Shown in pieces: positions 1 to 12,560 of a stretch of DNA of 64,000 bases. Where the stretch lies: positions 48,620,598 through 48,684,597 of the forward strand of contig CM043962.1 of assembly GCA_014529385.2 (NCBI GenBank), given 5' to 3'. The DNA is from Adiantum capillus-veneris. Taxonomy: Eukaryota; Streptophyta; Polypodiopsida; Polypodiales; Pteridaceae. The notes beneath the pieces are model-generated. The model saw only the letters and a program-made list of their open reading frames with translations, was not told where the DNA came from and ran no database searches. A program made the translations under genes and the position numbers. Position 1 is the stretch's first letter; each line of letters opens with the position of its first letter.

Positions 1-1680
1 CAACAAACGACTGACAACCCCAAGTGCAAATGCTCCCACTACAGCTGCGATATCCGGTCTCAAGATCAGCATCTCATACATGAGACCACCGAATGCCGAT
101 GCAATGCTAGCGGGCCCTGCTAGCTCTACGGAGCATGCATCAACATATATATCCCTGGCAATAGGCATCTCTGACTGACAAGGCGTGTCAGCCACATGCA
201 TCTCCTGACTGTCCACAAAAGACGCATCAACCTGTCGTACAACCTCAGAGAAAACCGGCTGCTCTAGGTGTCTGTTGGAAGACATATCCTGCACAACTAT
301 ATCCCCATGCTCACTGTCGAGCATAGAAAGGAATGATTGCATAATCGCTAACGTCTCAGCCTCCTCTGCAATCATCCACTGCAAACATGACCACTCAATC
401 TGTTGTGACTCACTAGAGCTCTCATGCTCTAACTCCGCATGCATAGACTCTTGCACAACGTCCTCCTGTCGTGACTCACTAGAGCAAGACCGCTCTACTT
501 GTCTATCCTGCATAGAAGTATCTCGCATAACTGACTCTCTACTTTGCTCAGTTACTAGCAAAGCATGCATGTCTGACTCTGTCACCTCTCTGTGTGACTG
601 CTCAAGTCGTGCCCCAAGTGTGTGCACAACGAGCTCACTACTCTGCACTCCATGCAAAGTACCCTGCAACCCATGAGCAAAAGAGACTCGCCTGCTCTTT
701 CGCTCTCTACCTGGCTACATGATCACAGAGACAACACCGTCTCTCGCGTGATCCACATGCAATGGGTAACCTGTACCACTCCTGGCACCTCTCGCAATCA
801 CTAGCGAACCCAAATGCATCACAAAATCTCGCTCTCGTAGCGAAATCTGACATCCACAATCTCTAAGCTGACCAATTGAGATCAAACTCACTGTCAAATC
901 TGGTACATAGCGCACATGTCGTAACAAGTAAGATGCACCACTCGGTAATGACAGTCTCACATCTCCTGCACCTGCTATCACATGCACCGATCCATCGGTC
1001 AAACGTACACTGCCAAGCATCCCGCTAGAATAGCTACAAAACCATGCACGATGCGGCGTGACATGAAACATAGCATCTGCGTCTAGCAACCACTGCGAAG
1101 GGAGTGCACTATCCACATGTATAGCATCTCGTGCATAGCTCGAGGTAAGAGTGACATCCCCGTCACTAGTATACTCCGACACTACATGTGCCTCAACTGT
1201 CAAAGCAACTGAGTCCATGGCATCACTACATACATCTCTGAGACTGCCATGTCTCCTACGATGTCGCATACGACGAAAACAACGCCGTCTAACGTGTCCA
1301 GAATGACCACAATACCAACATGTCACCTGTCGGCGTGCTCGTGAATGTATATGTCTCACACGAGTCCGTGATGACTCAGATCTATCATACATATCATGTA
1401 ATCTGCGCCAAAGTGCTCTCGAAGTAGTCTCATACATAACAAGAGCATATACAGATTCCGCAAGGTGCAAAGAGAGCGTAGATAGTGCCATCTCCTCTAG
1501 CTCCTGCCACTGATCGTCAGACATGTTTGAAGGTCTACCTGCATCACCACTCAATGGTTGATGCAACCTTCGCTGTGTCAATGCATCAAGCATACACTCT
1601 CTCCATGCCGCAAAGTCTGACCCATCAAACACGCGCATCTGTGAGAGGTCACAATTTGATCGATCACTTGTCTCTGCCAT
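1..1680 (-). pseudogene. Gag-protease open frame of copia-type element copy 1, with nonsense mutation
   Basis: The likely start is the ATG at 1680 (MAETSDRS). Frames reaching back to 1845 need a TTG start. Order: a gag N-terminal domain (FDGSDFAAW, then a helical segment ending ALWRRLHDMYDRSE), a CCHC zinc knuckle (CWYCGHSGHVRRRC), then a retropepsin-like domain (WLLDADAMFHVTP ... RHVRYVPDLTVSLIS). The usual copia active site DSGA reads DADA here. About 100 residues normally found between the gag head and the zinc knuckle are absent. A TAG at 715-717 stops the frame where copy 2 has CAG at 52065-52067. Beyond it the same frame stays open to the window edge through a Gln/Ser/Glu-rich spacer and a fragment of the reverse transcriptase C-terminus. 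Confidence 0.8.
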
Positions 1681-2810
1681 GAGCACAATGTAGCAAACTA
1701 GAAAGCAAAACCACCTCACCAACAACACCTGGAAACTGTCTACAAATATGGCCAGAAACACAATGTAAAACCTGTGAGACACACTCCAAAATAGAGCTCC
1801 CGCAATGTCAATACAAGCCTCGCATGCTCTAGTATCACACTGCAATCTGTGAGCTAATCACCAAGCCCACACTGTGCGGTATCGATGCATACACACGCAC
1901 AAATCTCCCACCTGCAGAGAACACCGCACGCAAATGCTGAGTGCAACCCGCAATCTCTACCTAGATCGCATAAATGATACGCATAAAACTCCTGGGAAAA
2001 TTTCGCCAGAGTTTCGTCAGTAAAACGTCCACAAAACAAGTAACCAAACTGACTGCACACTCAAAATCATGAGCAACCAAAGCGCATCAAACCGTACTCC
2101 AAATGCATGCACCAAATCTCCACACTTTGCATACATCATTGCAAACACCTGCAAATCTAGTACACAAATATCTGCTCTACCTGTGACTGTCAAAAAACAT
2201 GCTCGAGGCATACATTGCCGAGCTCAAAATGCAATCACATTAGTCTCCCTGAGCATCAAACCACATAAGGCATACATCGTATCCTCCCACCTGTGAGGAA
2301 ACTTGCAGCAAATGTCACTCTCACATCTGAGAGCAAACCATGTGTGGAATCCTCGACATACAATAAACAACTGCTGCTGCTGCAAAAAATTCAGCATTCA
2401 GAATTTTAAAATTCTGATATGACGAGCGCGTCCGGAGCGTGCCAAAACCCCAAGGTAGACTCCTAGATCACATGTATCCGAGTCCGGGTGTGAAAGCTAT
2501 ACCAAAAAACCTTCGTTTCGACCCAAAAAACGCAACATAAACTGCCAAAAGAGGGCTGAAAAATGCAGCTCCTCAACCGTAGCTCGAATGAGGTTTCTGA
2601 TGGATCGAATGGCTTCGAAAGGGGGGTAAAATGGTAGGACACCAGGACACCTGGGGGAAACGCTCTCGGAAAGCTGAATTTGCCAATGCCGAAGTCGAAA
2701 CCCTGTTTGCACTCTTGAAAGTGCGCGCGCACGCGGACGTGATTTCGGGAATGAAACTGGCTCTCCGTTGTCGTCGTGACTGTGCACACACACGCTCCCT
2801 CCGCACCTAC

Positions 2811-2822
2811 GCTCTGATACCT
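2811..2822 (-). promoter_or_regulatory. Primer binding site (initiator tRNA-Met type, one mismatch)
   Basis: The minus strand reads AGGTATCAGAGC two bases inside the LTR, against the canonical plant copia site TGGTATCAGAGC. It primes minus-strand cDNA synthesis. The first base is changed in this copy; copy 2 has the exact site. Confidence 0.75.
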
Positions 2823-2824
2823 AT

Positions 2825-3014
2825 TGAAGGGGATCGGGGAGCACCACAGACGGAGAGTGAGAGAGAGAAGGAGACACACGACACACAGATATGGGTGGGG
2901 AGACTCAAAGAGTGAGCAGCCCACTATACACTTATGCTATGTATAAGGTATACAAGTCAGTGGGCACCCAGACTCTGGGCGGCCGGGCAAGGCACATGCG
3001 CCTATACCCCAACA
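2825..3014 (-). repeat. LTR of copia-type element copy 1 (5' LTR)
   Basis: About 190 bp, starting TGTTGGGGTATAGG and ending CCCCTTCA on the minus strand. It matches the two LTRs of the element at 50934-54873 with few differences and includes a (GA)n stretch. The TG...CA ends and the adjacent primer site define it as the 5' LTR. Confidence 0.85.
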
Positions 3015-4090
3015 TTGTCATGCTTGATGAGGAAGGTGCTTGAGAAGCTTCCCATGCATGGGGGGTAAGGTGGTTGAGTCAAAACGAGACCCTACAAAGG
3101 AGGGGGAAAGCCCCAAAGTTAGGAGAATCTTTGATTTAACCTCCCACTCACCCAAAGGGCACCCCCTTTTTCAAGGGACACATGGACACATGTCAAGCTC
3201 TCCCTATGCTTAGCCACATGGTGTGCTTGAATCCTATTGACGTGGCTAAAGAGGGGTCCAATGAGCTTCTAGTTCAATTCCATGTTGCTTGAAATGCATT
3301 GTGCATGTGATTGGCTAGGCTTAGAGGGGTCCAATGAGATTCAAGCTTGAGCCAAAAGGAGGGGTCGACCAAAGTACGCAAGGGGTGTGCTTGGGGGTAT
3401 ACACTCTCTTACACACTCATTTTTCACACATTCTCACTTGGTGAAGGTAGAGGAACTCGATCTCCTCTCCAAGCTTGTTGAGAAGTGAGAGCCTACAAAA
3501 ACACTCCTGGCTATGAAATGCAAATCCAACCAAGAGCCATGCTTTAATGCTTAAGCTTTCCATCTTCTCCGTCTTCATTACTATGATATTATGCTATTCT
3601 AAGCAAGAAGAGTGATGATAAGTGAGGAACTATTTCTTTCTCCTATGAATGTTTCTTCTTCCTCTTCCCTACCCTCATTCCCCGCTAGCTCTCTCCACCT
3701 TCAAAGGTGTTTGAGGCCTTGGGACTGAGGCCGGGGATGGTTCATGTTTTTTACAAAGTCTATGTTATACTCGTGATGCATGAAGCTTTCCATCTTCATA
3801 GCATCACCAAGGTCACAAGGAACACAAATATTGTATTATACCAAGTCTATCTTGATGGGAGAACTTATAATACAAAAGGCTATTGGAGGGGGGACCGGCT
3901 CCACATAAATCCGGTCCTCAATTGTTATCAAGTTCTCTAAACTCTCTCTCTTGCAAAACATTGTTCATGCCAAGTTAACTAAGTACCATGTTTATGTTGC
4001 TACCATCTATTAAGTTCACCCGCTATGCTCACAAAGTAATCTCACAAAAATGCTTTCATTAAGTCTCCTAATTCTGCTATTCTCAAAGTT
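3015..4090 (+). repeat. LTR remnant of the chromovirus family
   Basis: This shares long stretches with 54879-56090 (same strand) and with 60805-61400 (opposite strand). Shared landmarks are the repeated GGTCCAATGAG motif near 3265-3335, GGGGTCGACC near 3361, the CAAATCCAACCAAGAGCCA block near 3522, and the GGGGACCGGCTCCA block near 3890. Those other copies belong to LTRs of the chromodomain gypsy family, so this is most likely an LTR fragment whose upstream part lies left of the copia insertion. There is no convincing coding content; the short frame at 3707-3940 is not conserved. Confidence 0.6.
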
Positions 4091-5400
4091 CATAGGTCAT
4101 TTCTATTACACTACTAGACCATGTATGACTATGAAGCCAGCCAACCATTGTGTCACCTATAAATAGGACCCATAAATCCCATTTCAGGGATTGATGGATT
4201 GGAACTCATGTATCTCTTGTAACTCTAGCCGCTAGACATTTTATAGAGCTTTTGAGCACTAATTGTTGTATCACTTGTGCTTCTAAACATTGTGATTTTG
4301 AGCCAATTTATAAATTTGAATCCACATTTTCAATTGTCCTGGTTCATGCCATCTTTATTTCAATTCAGTTGTCTGTCTGCATTTGCAATTTGGTCTTTTG
4401 AAGTTTGATTTTGTTTATCTAATCTGACTCTGAAATTGTAGCCCTAGACTAGCTTTCAATTGATCAACTCATTCCATTTAGATCTAGAGTTACATTCGGT
4501 TTACGTTTTTGTTTGCGTTTTTTAGTTTTGGTTATCATATTTTACTTTAGGTGTAGTTAATGATTCACGATTTAGATTTCAAAGATTATAAATTTAATTT
4601 TAAGTTTATGATTTAATTTGTAGGTTTAGGTTAGGGGCTAAGTGTTAGGTTTAGATTTAGGATCATGATTTAGGTTAAGAGTTAATGCTTGGATATACAT
4701 TGTAGGTTTAGTTCTAAGTTTTTATTTTAAAGTTGCACTTTGGGTTTTGGTTTCAATTTGCATTTTTTATTTTATGTGTAGTTTAAGGTTTAGATTGTAA
4801 CTTAAGTTTTAGGTTTACGCTTTAGGTGCATCTTTAAGTATAAAATATGGTATTGTTTTAAGTTTTCATTTTGATTTGTATTATTGAATTATAATTTACA
4901 ATTTAGGTTTAGATTGTAGATTTAGTTTTACGTTGTTGCGCACATTTTGGGCATCCCATTTTTTTGTAAATTTTTATACATATGGACATGATGTTGTGTG
5001 TCAAAAGGGCAGTGAGATTACTTTTTGTTTTAGCTTGCTTTAGCAAGCACATGTATATGCAGTTGAAGCGACTAGTGTAGCGCATTGTCTTGAGTGCTTG
5101 TAAGAGTTTTTTGAAGTGTCACTTGCATATAGCAAAAACTCATGTACAAACATCAAAAAAATATCATAACTTTTCAATTCTTGGGTCGTTGTGCCTCCTC
5201 CATGCTTTTTGATTCAAAGGGTGAGCCTCAGCATCAAATTGTCACTAAATGAACTATAAAAGGGCAAGCCACAGGTACGAAATGCCATAGTCATCAGCCA
5301 AAGGGCAAACCTCAGGTAAAGAATAAAAGCTTTTAGCTTCCAAAAGCTTGATATGCTTCCAAGATACTCATATGAGAGTTAAAAAAAGATCTCTGATATC
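4091..5400. other. AT-rich unassigned stretch with telomere-like TTTAGG words
   Basis: No gene seen. Between about 4540 and 4930 the sequence is rich in variants of TTTAGGTTTAG and TTAGGGG, which resemble the plant telomere repeat TTTAGGG but are heavily degenerate. A CTATAAATAGG box occurs near 4158. This stretch may be the decayed 3' untranslated region and LTR of the minus-strand chromovirus to its right, but I cannot show it. Confidence 0.35.
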
Positions 5401-8110
5401 CACTTAACATTTTCAGTGCCATGATTTTTATACTTAAGTAAATACTTGAGATGTAGCATACCATAGTGTGTCAAAGTGTTTTGATGGTCTATGACGGTCT
5501 CAGGTTCAAGGATTTCAGAATCTTTCTCTAAAAATGGTGGATCATCAATGATAGAAAGTGATGGTAGAGAATCTTTGAAAGGACGAAGAAGACTTATATG
5601 AAATGTGTTGTGAATTTTTCAAGAATCAGGGAGAGCTAATCGAAAGAAATTAGTATTAATACAATTAGTGATTTTAAAAGGAATATATTACCATGGTGGT
5701 AGCTTGGACCGGTCTCTACGCTCTTAAGACGTCTCTCTTCAATGCAAAGCATCACAAATTCTTCTTCTTTGAATTCTATGGGTTGTGTCTTTTTATTTGC
5801 TTGTTTCATGTTTACATGTGCTTTGTGAATTTCTTGTTTTGCTTGCTTCAAGATTTGGATGTGTTTTCAAGCAATTTCATCAACATGTGGTGCTTCATGA
5901 GAAATGTGAGACAAAGGAGTAGGCAATGAATACCCATATACAATTTGAAATGGTGATTTTCATGTGGATGAATGAGGAGTGTTGTTGTATGCAAATTGAA
6001 GCAAGTGGATGTATGTGTTTCAAATTCGTGGTCTCTCATGAGTGTATGTTCATAAAAGATCTACAATAGTGCTATTGGTCACTTCTATTTGTCCAATAGG
6101 TTTCAAATGAAATACAAAAGTAAGTCTATTTGAGTGTCCAAATTTGTAAAAAGTGTCACCCAAAAACCATTACAAAAACATCTATCTTGATAAGATATGA
6201 TAGATTTAAAGATTTCATACAAAACTAAAATATGCTTAAGAAACAATTGAGCCGCTTGCTTAGCTGAGAGAGTCTTCTTATAAGGTCGGAAGTAAGTGAG
6301 TTTGCTAAATCTATGTACGATGGTCTAAATCATATCATTTTGTACATGAGTGTGTGGCAGTTTAGTAATAAAATCCATAAAATTGTATTGCCAGCAGAAT
6401 CAAGAATAGGTAAAGGCATCAACAAACCATATTGCTTACCATGAGGACACTCAATTCGTTCAGAAACAAAACATTGTGCATTATATGTAGCAATATCTTT
6501 TCAAAGGGCCAATAAGATTGAGATTCTACTATGTGAATTTTTGTGGCAATCTCACAATGGCCTATATAAAGTGGTTCATGGCACTCTTTAGGACAAGTTG
6601 ATGAAATGCAATGGTTCTACATAATTTCTTTTCAAAGAATAAATTTCCGTCATAAAAAGAGTATTATTAAGAGCTTTGTTATCTAGAGATCTTATATACC
6701 ACGTGCATTCAAGAGGTATTTATAAAACCCTCTATTCTATATGTTTTGATGTATATAGAAACCCATTTATGTCACTTTCTTAATAAAAAGATCCCTTATG
6801 TACCAAAATTTTCACTTTTTCAATTTAAAACACCCTTATGTATGCATATTTTTTGCAAGTTCATAAAAGAATTTAACCCCTTCTATTGAACTCGCATGCT
6901 ATCGTACATATTTTTGAGTGAATCTCCCAAAGGATGTATGGTTACAAAAGTAAGAATAAATTCAGTAAAGTCAAGAGTCATGAGCATAAGTATCAATCAT
7001 TGTTTTTTAAATTAAATAGACACAACAAAAATATGACTAATTGATGGCATGCTACTTGGTGCATCTGCAACCTTCTTTTTATCTCTTCATTGATACTGAA
7101 TGAGTGGATGAAAACTTTGAATGATTAATGCCCACTTTATACGACGATCAAAGATAGTTGGTTATGAAAGCACTTTATTGCTCACTTTCAATCAAAAATT
7201 CCAATCCCATTCAGTAATGTTTTTACAATTTCAAAGCAGGCGCAACAGCTAGCAATTCTTTGTCATAAAAGCTATTATTGAGTTCATTGGATTTCAAGTT
7301 TCTACTTTTATATGCAATGGAATGATTATCTTGCATTAATACAATACCAATACCACATCCACTAACACCGGTAAGAAGGGTCTTTTTAAATCAAGAATTT
7401 GCAAAACAAGGACGTGTGAGTGTATATTTGAGTATCCCAAAAGATTTTTTATGTTGATCATACCGTGTGAAAGATGTGTTCTTGTTTAAAAGGTTTGTGA
7501 GTGGTAAAGCCAAGTATGAACAATTTCGAACGAATTTTCTACAATAATTACACAATCCAAGAAAAGGATGACTGTCATAAATAGCTTAAGATCTAAGCCA
7601 TTCCTTTTGCTGCATTGAGTCTTCTTACGATTCACATGGATTCCTTCGTCAGAGACAATGACTTCAATATTTAATTTTAGTTTTGAATAATCATCTTTTC
7701 TCCAAGATCCAAATGAAGTTTGGTTTCATGCAATAATTTAAAAACCAAAAAATACGCTAGTTATCTTTTTCATTCTTATTAAAAACCATAATGTCATCAA
7801 AGAAAACCATAACACAATCTTGATGCTTCAAAAAGATGTGATTCATCATGCATGAAAATGTAGTACGTGCATTTGTTAAACAAAAAGGTATTATAAAAAA
7901 TCGTATTAATCAAATTGTGCTCAAAACAAAGTTTTATGGACATCGTTTTCCAACATACACACTTGATGATATCAAGATTTAAGATCTATCTTACTAAAAA
8001 TGGATACACCATGACTTATCAAGCAAGGCATCAACACAAGGAATAGAAAAACAATTTTTTTACTCTTGGAGGCCCAAGATGTGTATCCAAGGCTCGAGAG
8101 AGGATGTTAG
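5400..8110 (-). pseudogene. Heavily decayed Ty3/gypsy chromovirus pol (minus strand)
   Basis: Minus-strand fragments appear in the correct pol order. Around 7775-7805 is a reverse transcriptase catalytic box (VFFDDIMVFNK). Near 5970-6020 is the integrase tail motif (FAYNNTPHSS). At 5640-5850 is the integrase C-terminal region (QANKKTQPIEFKEEEFVML). Around 5440-5530 is a chromodomain (LEPETVIDHQNT ... LKYLLKYKNHG ... VKWIS). Numerous stops and frameshifts break every domain, so it cannot be functional. The chromodomain after integrase places it in the chromovirus branch, related to but much older than the copies at 46-50 kb and 62-64 kb. No LTRs were delimited. Confidence 0.7.
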
Positions 8111-10218
8111 ATTTTGTTGATCATCTCAAGGGTTTCCATATCTTGATCTAGCCTTGTGAGGCTCTTCCAAGTAAATCTTGTCTATTAGCCACTTGTTGAC
8201 CTTTGTACCTATTTTTAATTTTTTTGTTGTCCCCAATTGGACAGCCAAGCTTGCCCCACCCTAATAGGGGTAGAGGGGAATCCCCATTCTACAAAGGGGC
8301 ATTCCCATCCTGCGAGTGTTGGGCAAAGCTTCGTACCTCTCGTGTATAAGAGTTTGCCCTCACAAGGCTTGTCCATTGTTTTGTTTAGTTTTCGTAGTCA
8401 AGTAGGGCACGCCCGGCCACTCCCCTCATACACCAAAAAGGTATACAAGAAGAACGACCAGGACTATGCACCCAGAAACCGAAGCCAGGCTTGGCCATTC
8501 TCTCTCTCTCCTCCCTGTACTTGAGTTATGCCTTGCAGGTTAACATTACAATTGAGGGCAGTTGCATTCTAATGGGAGAGTGCGAAGAGATTTTCTTTTT
8601 GTATGGTAAGACCATGTTGTTCATAACAGAAAAAATATCTTTATTAACTTTGTCTCTCTCTCTCACCACATCTGCTCTGCACTTTGAAAAGCAACCATAG
8701 CTGCTGCTTCCAAAGATGTACAAATGAAAAGACCAGAACACACTTGGTCACAGGGTTCCATATCAACTTCAAGACAGCCAACAAACGATACTTCCTTACT
8801 GCATGAAAGTCCATCTAAGCTACAAAAGAAATGAACTTGAATTTTAAAAAAAACACAAAATCCTCGAATTGCGTTCTTCTTTCAAAGGTAAGATGTTCAC
8901 TGCAATGATGCACCGGTCTGCCTGTGACCTTATCATCTTCCAAGTTCGCACTATCGTCATTCAGTAACTCCAACAATATGCCAGGCTCAGTCGTGACCAC
9001 TGCCTTGCTGAACGTGGCAATGTTACTGGAAAATCTGATGTGAACTCCCAAAGGTTAAAGTAGCTTATTAAAGACATCATTACCAACTCTACTATCACAG
9101 CTTTAGCCAAGAGCACTTTTCCTCGCTGTTCCAAAAGACATAAGCATGTTACAATTTACAGACAGCCATGCTTCCATTCATACATCTTGTCAAATTAAAA
9201 GCTGTTGAAGCAATACTATCTTTCAAGCCTATTCCCTCACACTATGGAAACAAGCAGGTTCTCCTTGACAGAGATGAACTGGCTTTGCAAAATCAAGACG
9301 CCGTCTAGCACAGGTATGCTGGTGTAATACAGAAGCTACTTAGGTCAAAGCTAGTATTTTAGAACATGTAGACATACCACTTTACTCTATGACAAATACA
9401 GTTTCTAATTTAGTACACGTAGACATACCACTTTTCTCAATGATGAATATAAAACAGTTTCAAAACAAGATTGCACCAAAATAAGACAGCACCATGCACT
9501 AAATGAAGAAATAGCCATTACAAAGCACCGGTCAACAATTGCAACGAGACAAGCAGCTCATCTCCACTGAGGACAGCTATTCATCCACATCAGAGATGGC
9601 ATCAGGCACTGTAGAGGGAAAGTGTGGTTGGAAAGGCCCCCACCGGGAGAGCAACCCTTCCCCTGCCCGCTACGATGGAGCTCATATGGAGAAATAACAC
9701 AGGAAGCCATTAGGAATTGCCCGCTTATCTGAATCACAAGAAGGAGATTTGGAAGAGGCATGAAATGCATCAAATTCACAATCCTTTCTAACCAAAAAAA
9801 TGGGACCAGGAGATGGACACACGTACGAGCGTATACCACAGTGGCACAATTGCCACAGTTTCACAGACACCAAACAGCCACATTTGTCCACACTAAAATC
9901 TCAAATGAAGCACTTGCACATGCCCCTGACAGTGTCAATAAAAGCATAAACTATGCCCACAATATCCAGGAAGGCAGATCAATTCACTGATAAAACTACT
10001 TCAGCAAATCAGTGACAGAAACAAGGAGCACTCATCAAAACGTGCCCACAGATGAGACCACTACCAGCGCACTTTGTAATGGGGCAGCACAAGTGCACAA
10101 CCATATGTAAAGCTTCCATACATGAGCTCCGACTGCCCTAGCCTTGGCCTGAGATATTACACTTTTAGTATACAAGAGGATCAACACTTAAAATGTTATC
10201 AGTTTCAGAAAGACCTAA
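8111..10218. other. Intergenic / possible 3' region of the EF-Ts transcript
   Basis: No recognisable protein. Several short open frames occur on the minus strand (8815-9051, 9558-9839) but have no family I recognise and no supporting splice signals, so I do not call them genes. 8230-8520 is relatively GC-rich with a pyrimidine run near 8500 and could be an old LTR fragment. The part next to 10218 is downstream of the EF-Ts stop codon and may include its 3' untranslated region. Confidence 0.3.
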
Positions 10219-11106
10219 TCAGCTCGACTTGTTGGTCTGTGCTGCAACTTCAGCTGCAAAGTCCTGGCTTCTCTTCTCAAGACCCTCCCCAAGAACGAAG
10301 CGTTCGAATCTCCGAACCTTGATGTTCTCTCCAATGGTGGCCACCGTTTGCTTTACAAGGTCCTTAATAAGGAGAGAGTCGTCCTTGATGTAGGCCTGCT
10401 CAAGCAACGCAAGCTCATTCAGCATTTTTGCAATGCGCCCATCAACAATCTTAGACCTGATGGCCTCAGGTTTCTTCAGCAAATCTTCCTTCTGCATCTC
10501 AATTTCCTTTTCTTTGTTGATGAACTCTTGAGGGATGTCCTCCACGGACACAAATCTCACTTGCTGGCATGCGACCAGCTGCATAGCAAGGTCATCTACG
10601 AGCTGCTGAAAGATTTCCCCCCTTGCAACAAAGTCAGTTTCACAGTTTACCTCAATGAGAACACCAATTCTGTTATCATGAATGTAGCTGCCAATGCGGC
10701 CCTCTGCAGTGATGCGGCTGGCCTTCTTCTCTGCGCCTGCAAGTCCTTTCTTGCGAAGGAACTCTCTTGCCTTATCGAAATCCCCATCATTTGTTTCAAG
10801 AGCACGCTTGCAATCCATCATGCCAGCGCCAGTCTCCTCCCGTAGCTGTTTGACGACGGCAGGTGTGACCGCCGCCTTTGCTGTGGTGGTCTCCGCGGCG
10901 GCGACAATAGGTAGACATGTGGAGGCATGTCTGTGTAAGCTTTTCATCTTCGGCCATGGCGAGACCCGAACCCTAGCTACCCCGAGCCCATCCTGACCTG
11001 AGAGTCTTGAAGACGTGATAAACGCTCTTCTTGTTGGTTCGAAAAGGGAGGTATGGGAGGCGTGCTGCGCGAGCTGAGATGTGCAGGGCAAGGCAGCAGG
11101 CGCCAT
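10219..11106 (-). CDS. tsf: Plastid elongation factor Ts
   Basis: A 295-residue intact frame from ATG at 11106 to TGA at 10219. EF-Ts releases GDP from EF-Tu so that it can reload GTP during translation. Residues 1 to about 68 are rich in Ser, Thr, Ala and Arg with few acids, as in an organelle transit peptide. From about residue 80 comes the UBA-like EF-Tu binding segment ([17 protein letters not shown]) and then the core with the exchange motif NCETDFVAR. The C-terminal part ([20 protein letters not shown]) is the typical end. The long plant plastid forms carry extra S1 and repeat domains that are absent here, so this is the short form, close to cyanobacterial EF-Ts in layout. There is no intron in the coding region. 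It is the only clearly intact host gene in the window. A mitochondrial destination cannot be excluded, but the core reads as the plastid type. Confidence 0.93.
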   Translation of the reverse strand: MAPAALPCTSQLAQHASHTSLFEPTRRAFITSSRLSGQDGLGVARVRVSPWPKMKSLHRHASTCLPIVAAAETTTAKAAVTPAVVKQLREETGAGMMDCKRALETNDGDFDKAREFLRKKGLAGAEKKASRITAEGRIGSYIHDNRIGVLIEVNCETDFVARGEIFQQLVDDLAMQLVACQQVRFVSVEDIPQEFINKEKEIEMQKEDLLKKPEAIRSKIVDGRIAKMLNELALLEQAYIKDDSLLIKDLVKQTVATIGENIKVRRFERFVLGEGLEKRSQDFAAEVAAQTNKSS

Positions 11107-11985
11107 GTCGAGCTCGTCAAAACTTGGCTTTGGGAGCCTTTAAAACCACACAGGAATTTGCGGGATAAGCCGCTCCTCTGGACCCATTCACACACAGTCT
11201 GTAGATTGAGCAAAGTTTGCTCGCAGACACAATTGTGCCCATTTTTCTCAAAAATGGTCTCTCCCAAGATTCCACAAAGGTATGACCTAGTGGCGATGGA
11301 GCATCACATGGGACCATTTTATGCAAAACTTCAGCTTGGAGAAAGAGAAGCTCCAAAGCGGAGAATATAGTAATAACATTAGTTAGTATCAATTATACAA
11401 CAGTATGTTTTTGATGGCGTGATGGCCTATACGCAAAAGGCATGGCCATAAAAACTCCCAGAGAGGTAAAAAGGGCCTCGTTGGTTTTAAGTTTGTTTTA
11501 AAGAGAGAATTCAGTTATGTTGGTGATTGTGAAATTGAAAATCTTTGCATTGCAAAGATTTTGATTTGTATTATGCTCTTTAGTAGACATGTGCAATTAG
11601 CGTGATTCACTAGTCCAACTACCGACTAATCGTTTGGCACTTATCTTCTTAAATTATGCAAGTAATTCATCAAGCTATACATGGAATGTTTTCTATTATT
11701 GTGTTGTGTCCATGATATGGTGATGTTTGTTTATGTTTCTTGCGATGGAGCACAAAATATACAATTTTTTTGCGAAAGCTCCCACTTAAGACTCCTAATT
11801 GTGGAAGTCAGTATTATATCATATCGATTATGTGTTCTTTGTTGTTTAGGTTGCCCAAGCATTTTGAATGGTATGAATCCACTAGTCTCCAAGCCTCAAC
11901 AAGGTTTGATCACAAAGCATGGTTCAGCAAGAAGTTGCCTATTAAGTAGGCACAAGGTGACAAGCATATAATAAACAGAAGAAAC
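11107..11985. other. Upstream region of EF-Ts
   Basis: Leader and promoter side of the EF-Ts gene (transcribed leftward). No core promoter box stands out. Open frames on both strands at 11053-11392 overlap and look like chance frames. Nothing else recognised. Confidence 0.3.
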
Positions 11986-12560
11986 ACTTGATAAGCTATC
12001 ACCTTGTAGCAGAAATGATGTAAGCAAATAATTCCATATCACAAGGTGTTTCTTGATATGTGCATTGAACGCCTCCCACATTCCCCATAAATATGATTGA
12101 GAATTGCAAAAACTACTTCCGACTCTATGCTAGAATTCACATAGCTGACTGTCTAGGTAGGGTAGGTTCATATGGCACGCTTAATTTCTCCTTTAAAAAT
12201 ATCAATATGCAAAGAACTTCCTATATCAAAGGCTCCTTGTATGACACATGTTGTTAGTAAGTGATAACATCTGGGAGGACACATTGATGCATTTTCTCGA
12301 AAAAGCTAAAATCTTCCTCACAAGTCCAGCTTTGTAAACCCTTCAATCAATGCAGTCCATGGAATTACATCTTTTTTAAGAAAATGATAAAAGAATTCCC
12401 ATGCTTCTGTAAGTAAGCAACAACTTACATATAGAGCCACCAAAGCATTATGAAGAAGATCGTTTATCTCATACCCAAGCTTTGCAACCGCCATGAACAT
12501 GTTGACACCTACCTCTACCCTTCACAAGCTCAACATGAGCTAGTTGGTCCAAATTTCTAC
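11985..12560 (-). pseudogene. Pentatricopeptide-repeat (PPR) protein fragment
   Basis: The minus strand at 12318-12500 translates to AKLGYEINDLLHNALVALYV and then KKDVIPWTALIEG, the L-S repeat pattern of plant PLS-class PPR proteins that bind organelle RNA. The next segment (about 12240-12320) gives FSFFEKMHQCVLPDVITY, the following P-type repeat, in another frame. Further leftward weak repeat-like stretches continue with stops. Upstream (to about 12560) a Lys/Gly/His-rich start of a repeat is also out of frame. No intact start, no C-terminal E or DYW domain and several frame changes: a decayed fragment, not a gene. Confidence 0.65.

Larger units (their letters stand above)
1..3014 (-). mobile_element. 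Non-autonomous Ty1/copia element, copy 1 (3' part outside window)
   Basis: Read on the minus strand, this has an LTR at 2825-3014, a primer binding site next to it, a long leader and a gag-protease frame that runs off the window edge. Position 1 corresponds to 51351 of the complete copy at 50934-54873, so roughly the last 0.4 kb including the 3' LTR is missing. No integrase or reverse transcriptase core is present in either copy. The leader (about 1700-2800) is shorter than in copy 2 and differs from it in its distal part. The flank to the right (3015 onward, starting TTGTC) is the LTR of a chromovirus family, so this copy inserted into another retrotransposon. Confidence 0.85.

Noticed and set aside
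275-804. Plus-strand Cys/Ser-rich frames
   Set aside because: They are the antisense of the spacer of the copia gag-protease frame, and the same shadow occurs at 51972-52154.
8815-9051. Possible host exon on the minus strand
   Set aside because: It is a short open frame with no recognised domain and no convincing start or splice context, so I left it uncalled.
10348-11370. Plus-strand frames over EF-Ts
   Set aside because: They are antisense shadows of a well-supported conserved gene.
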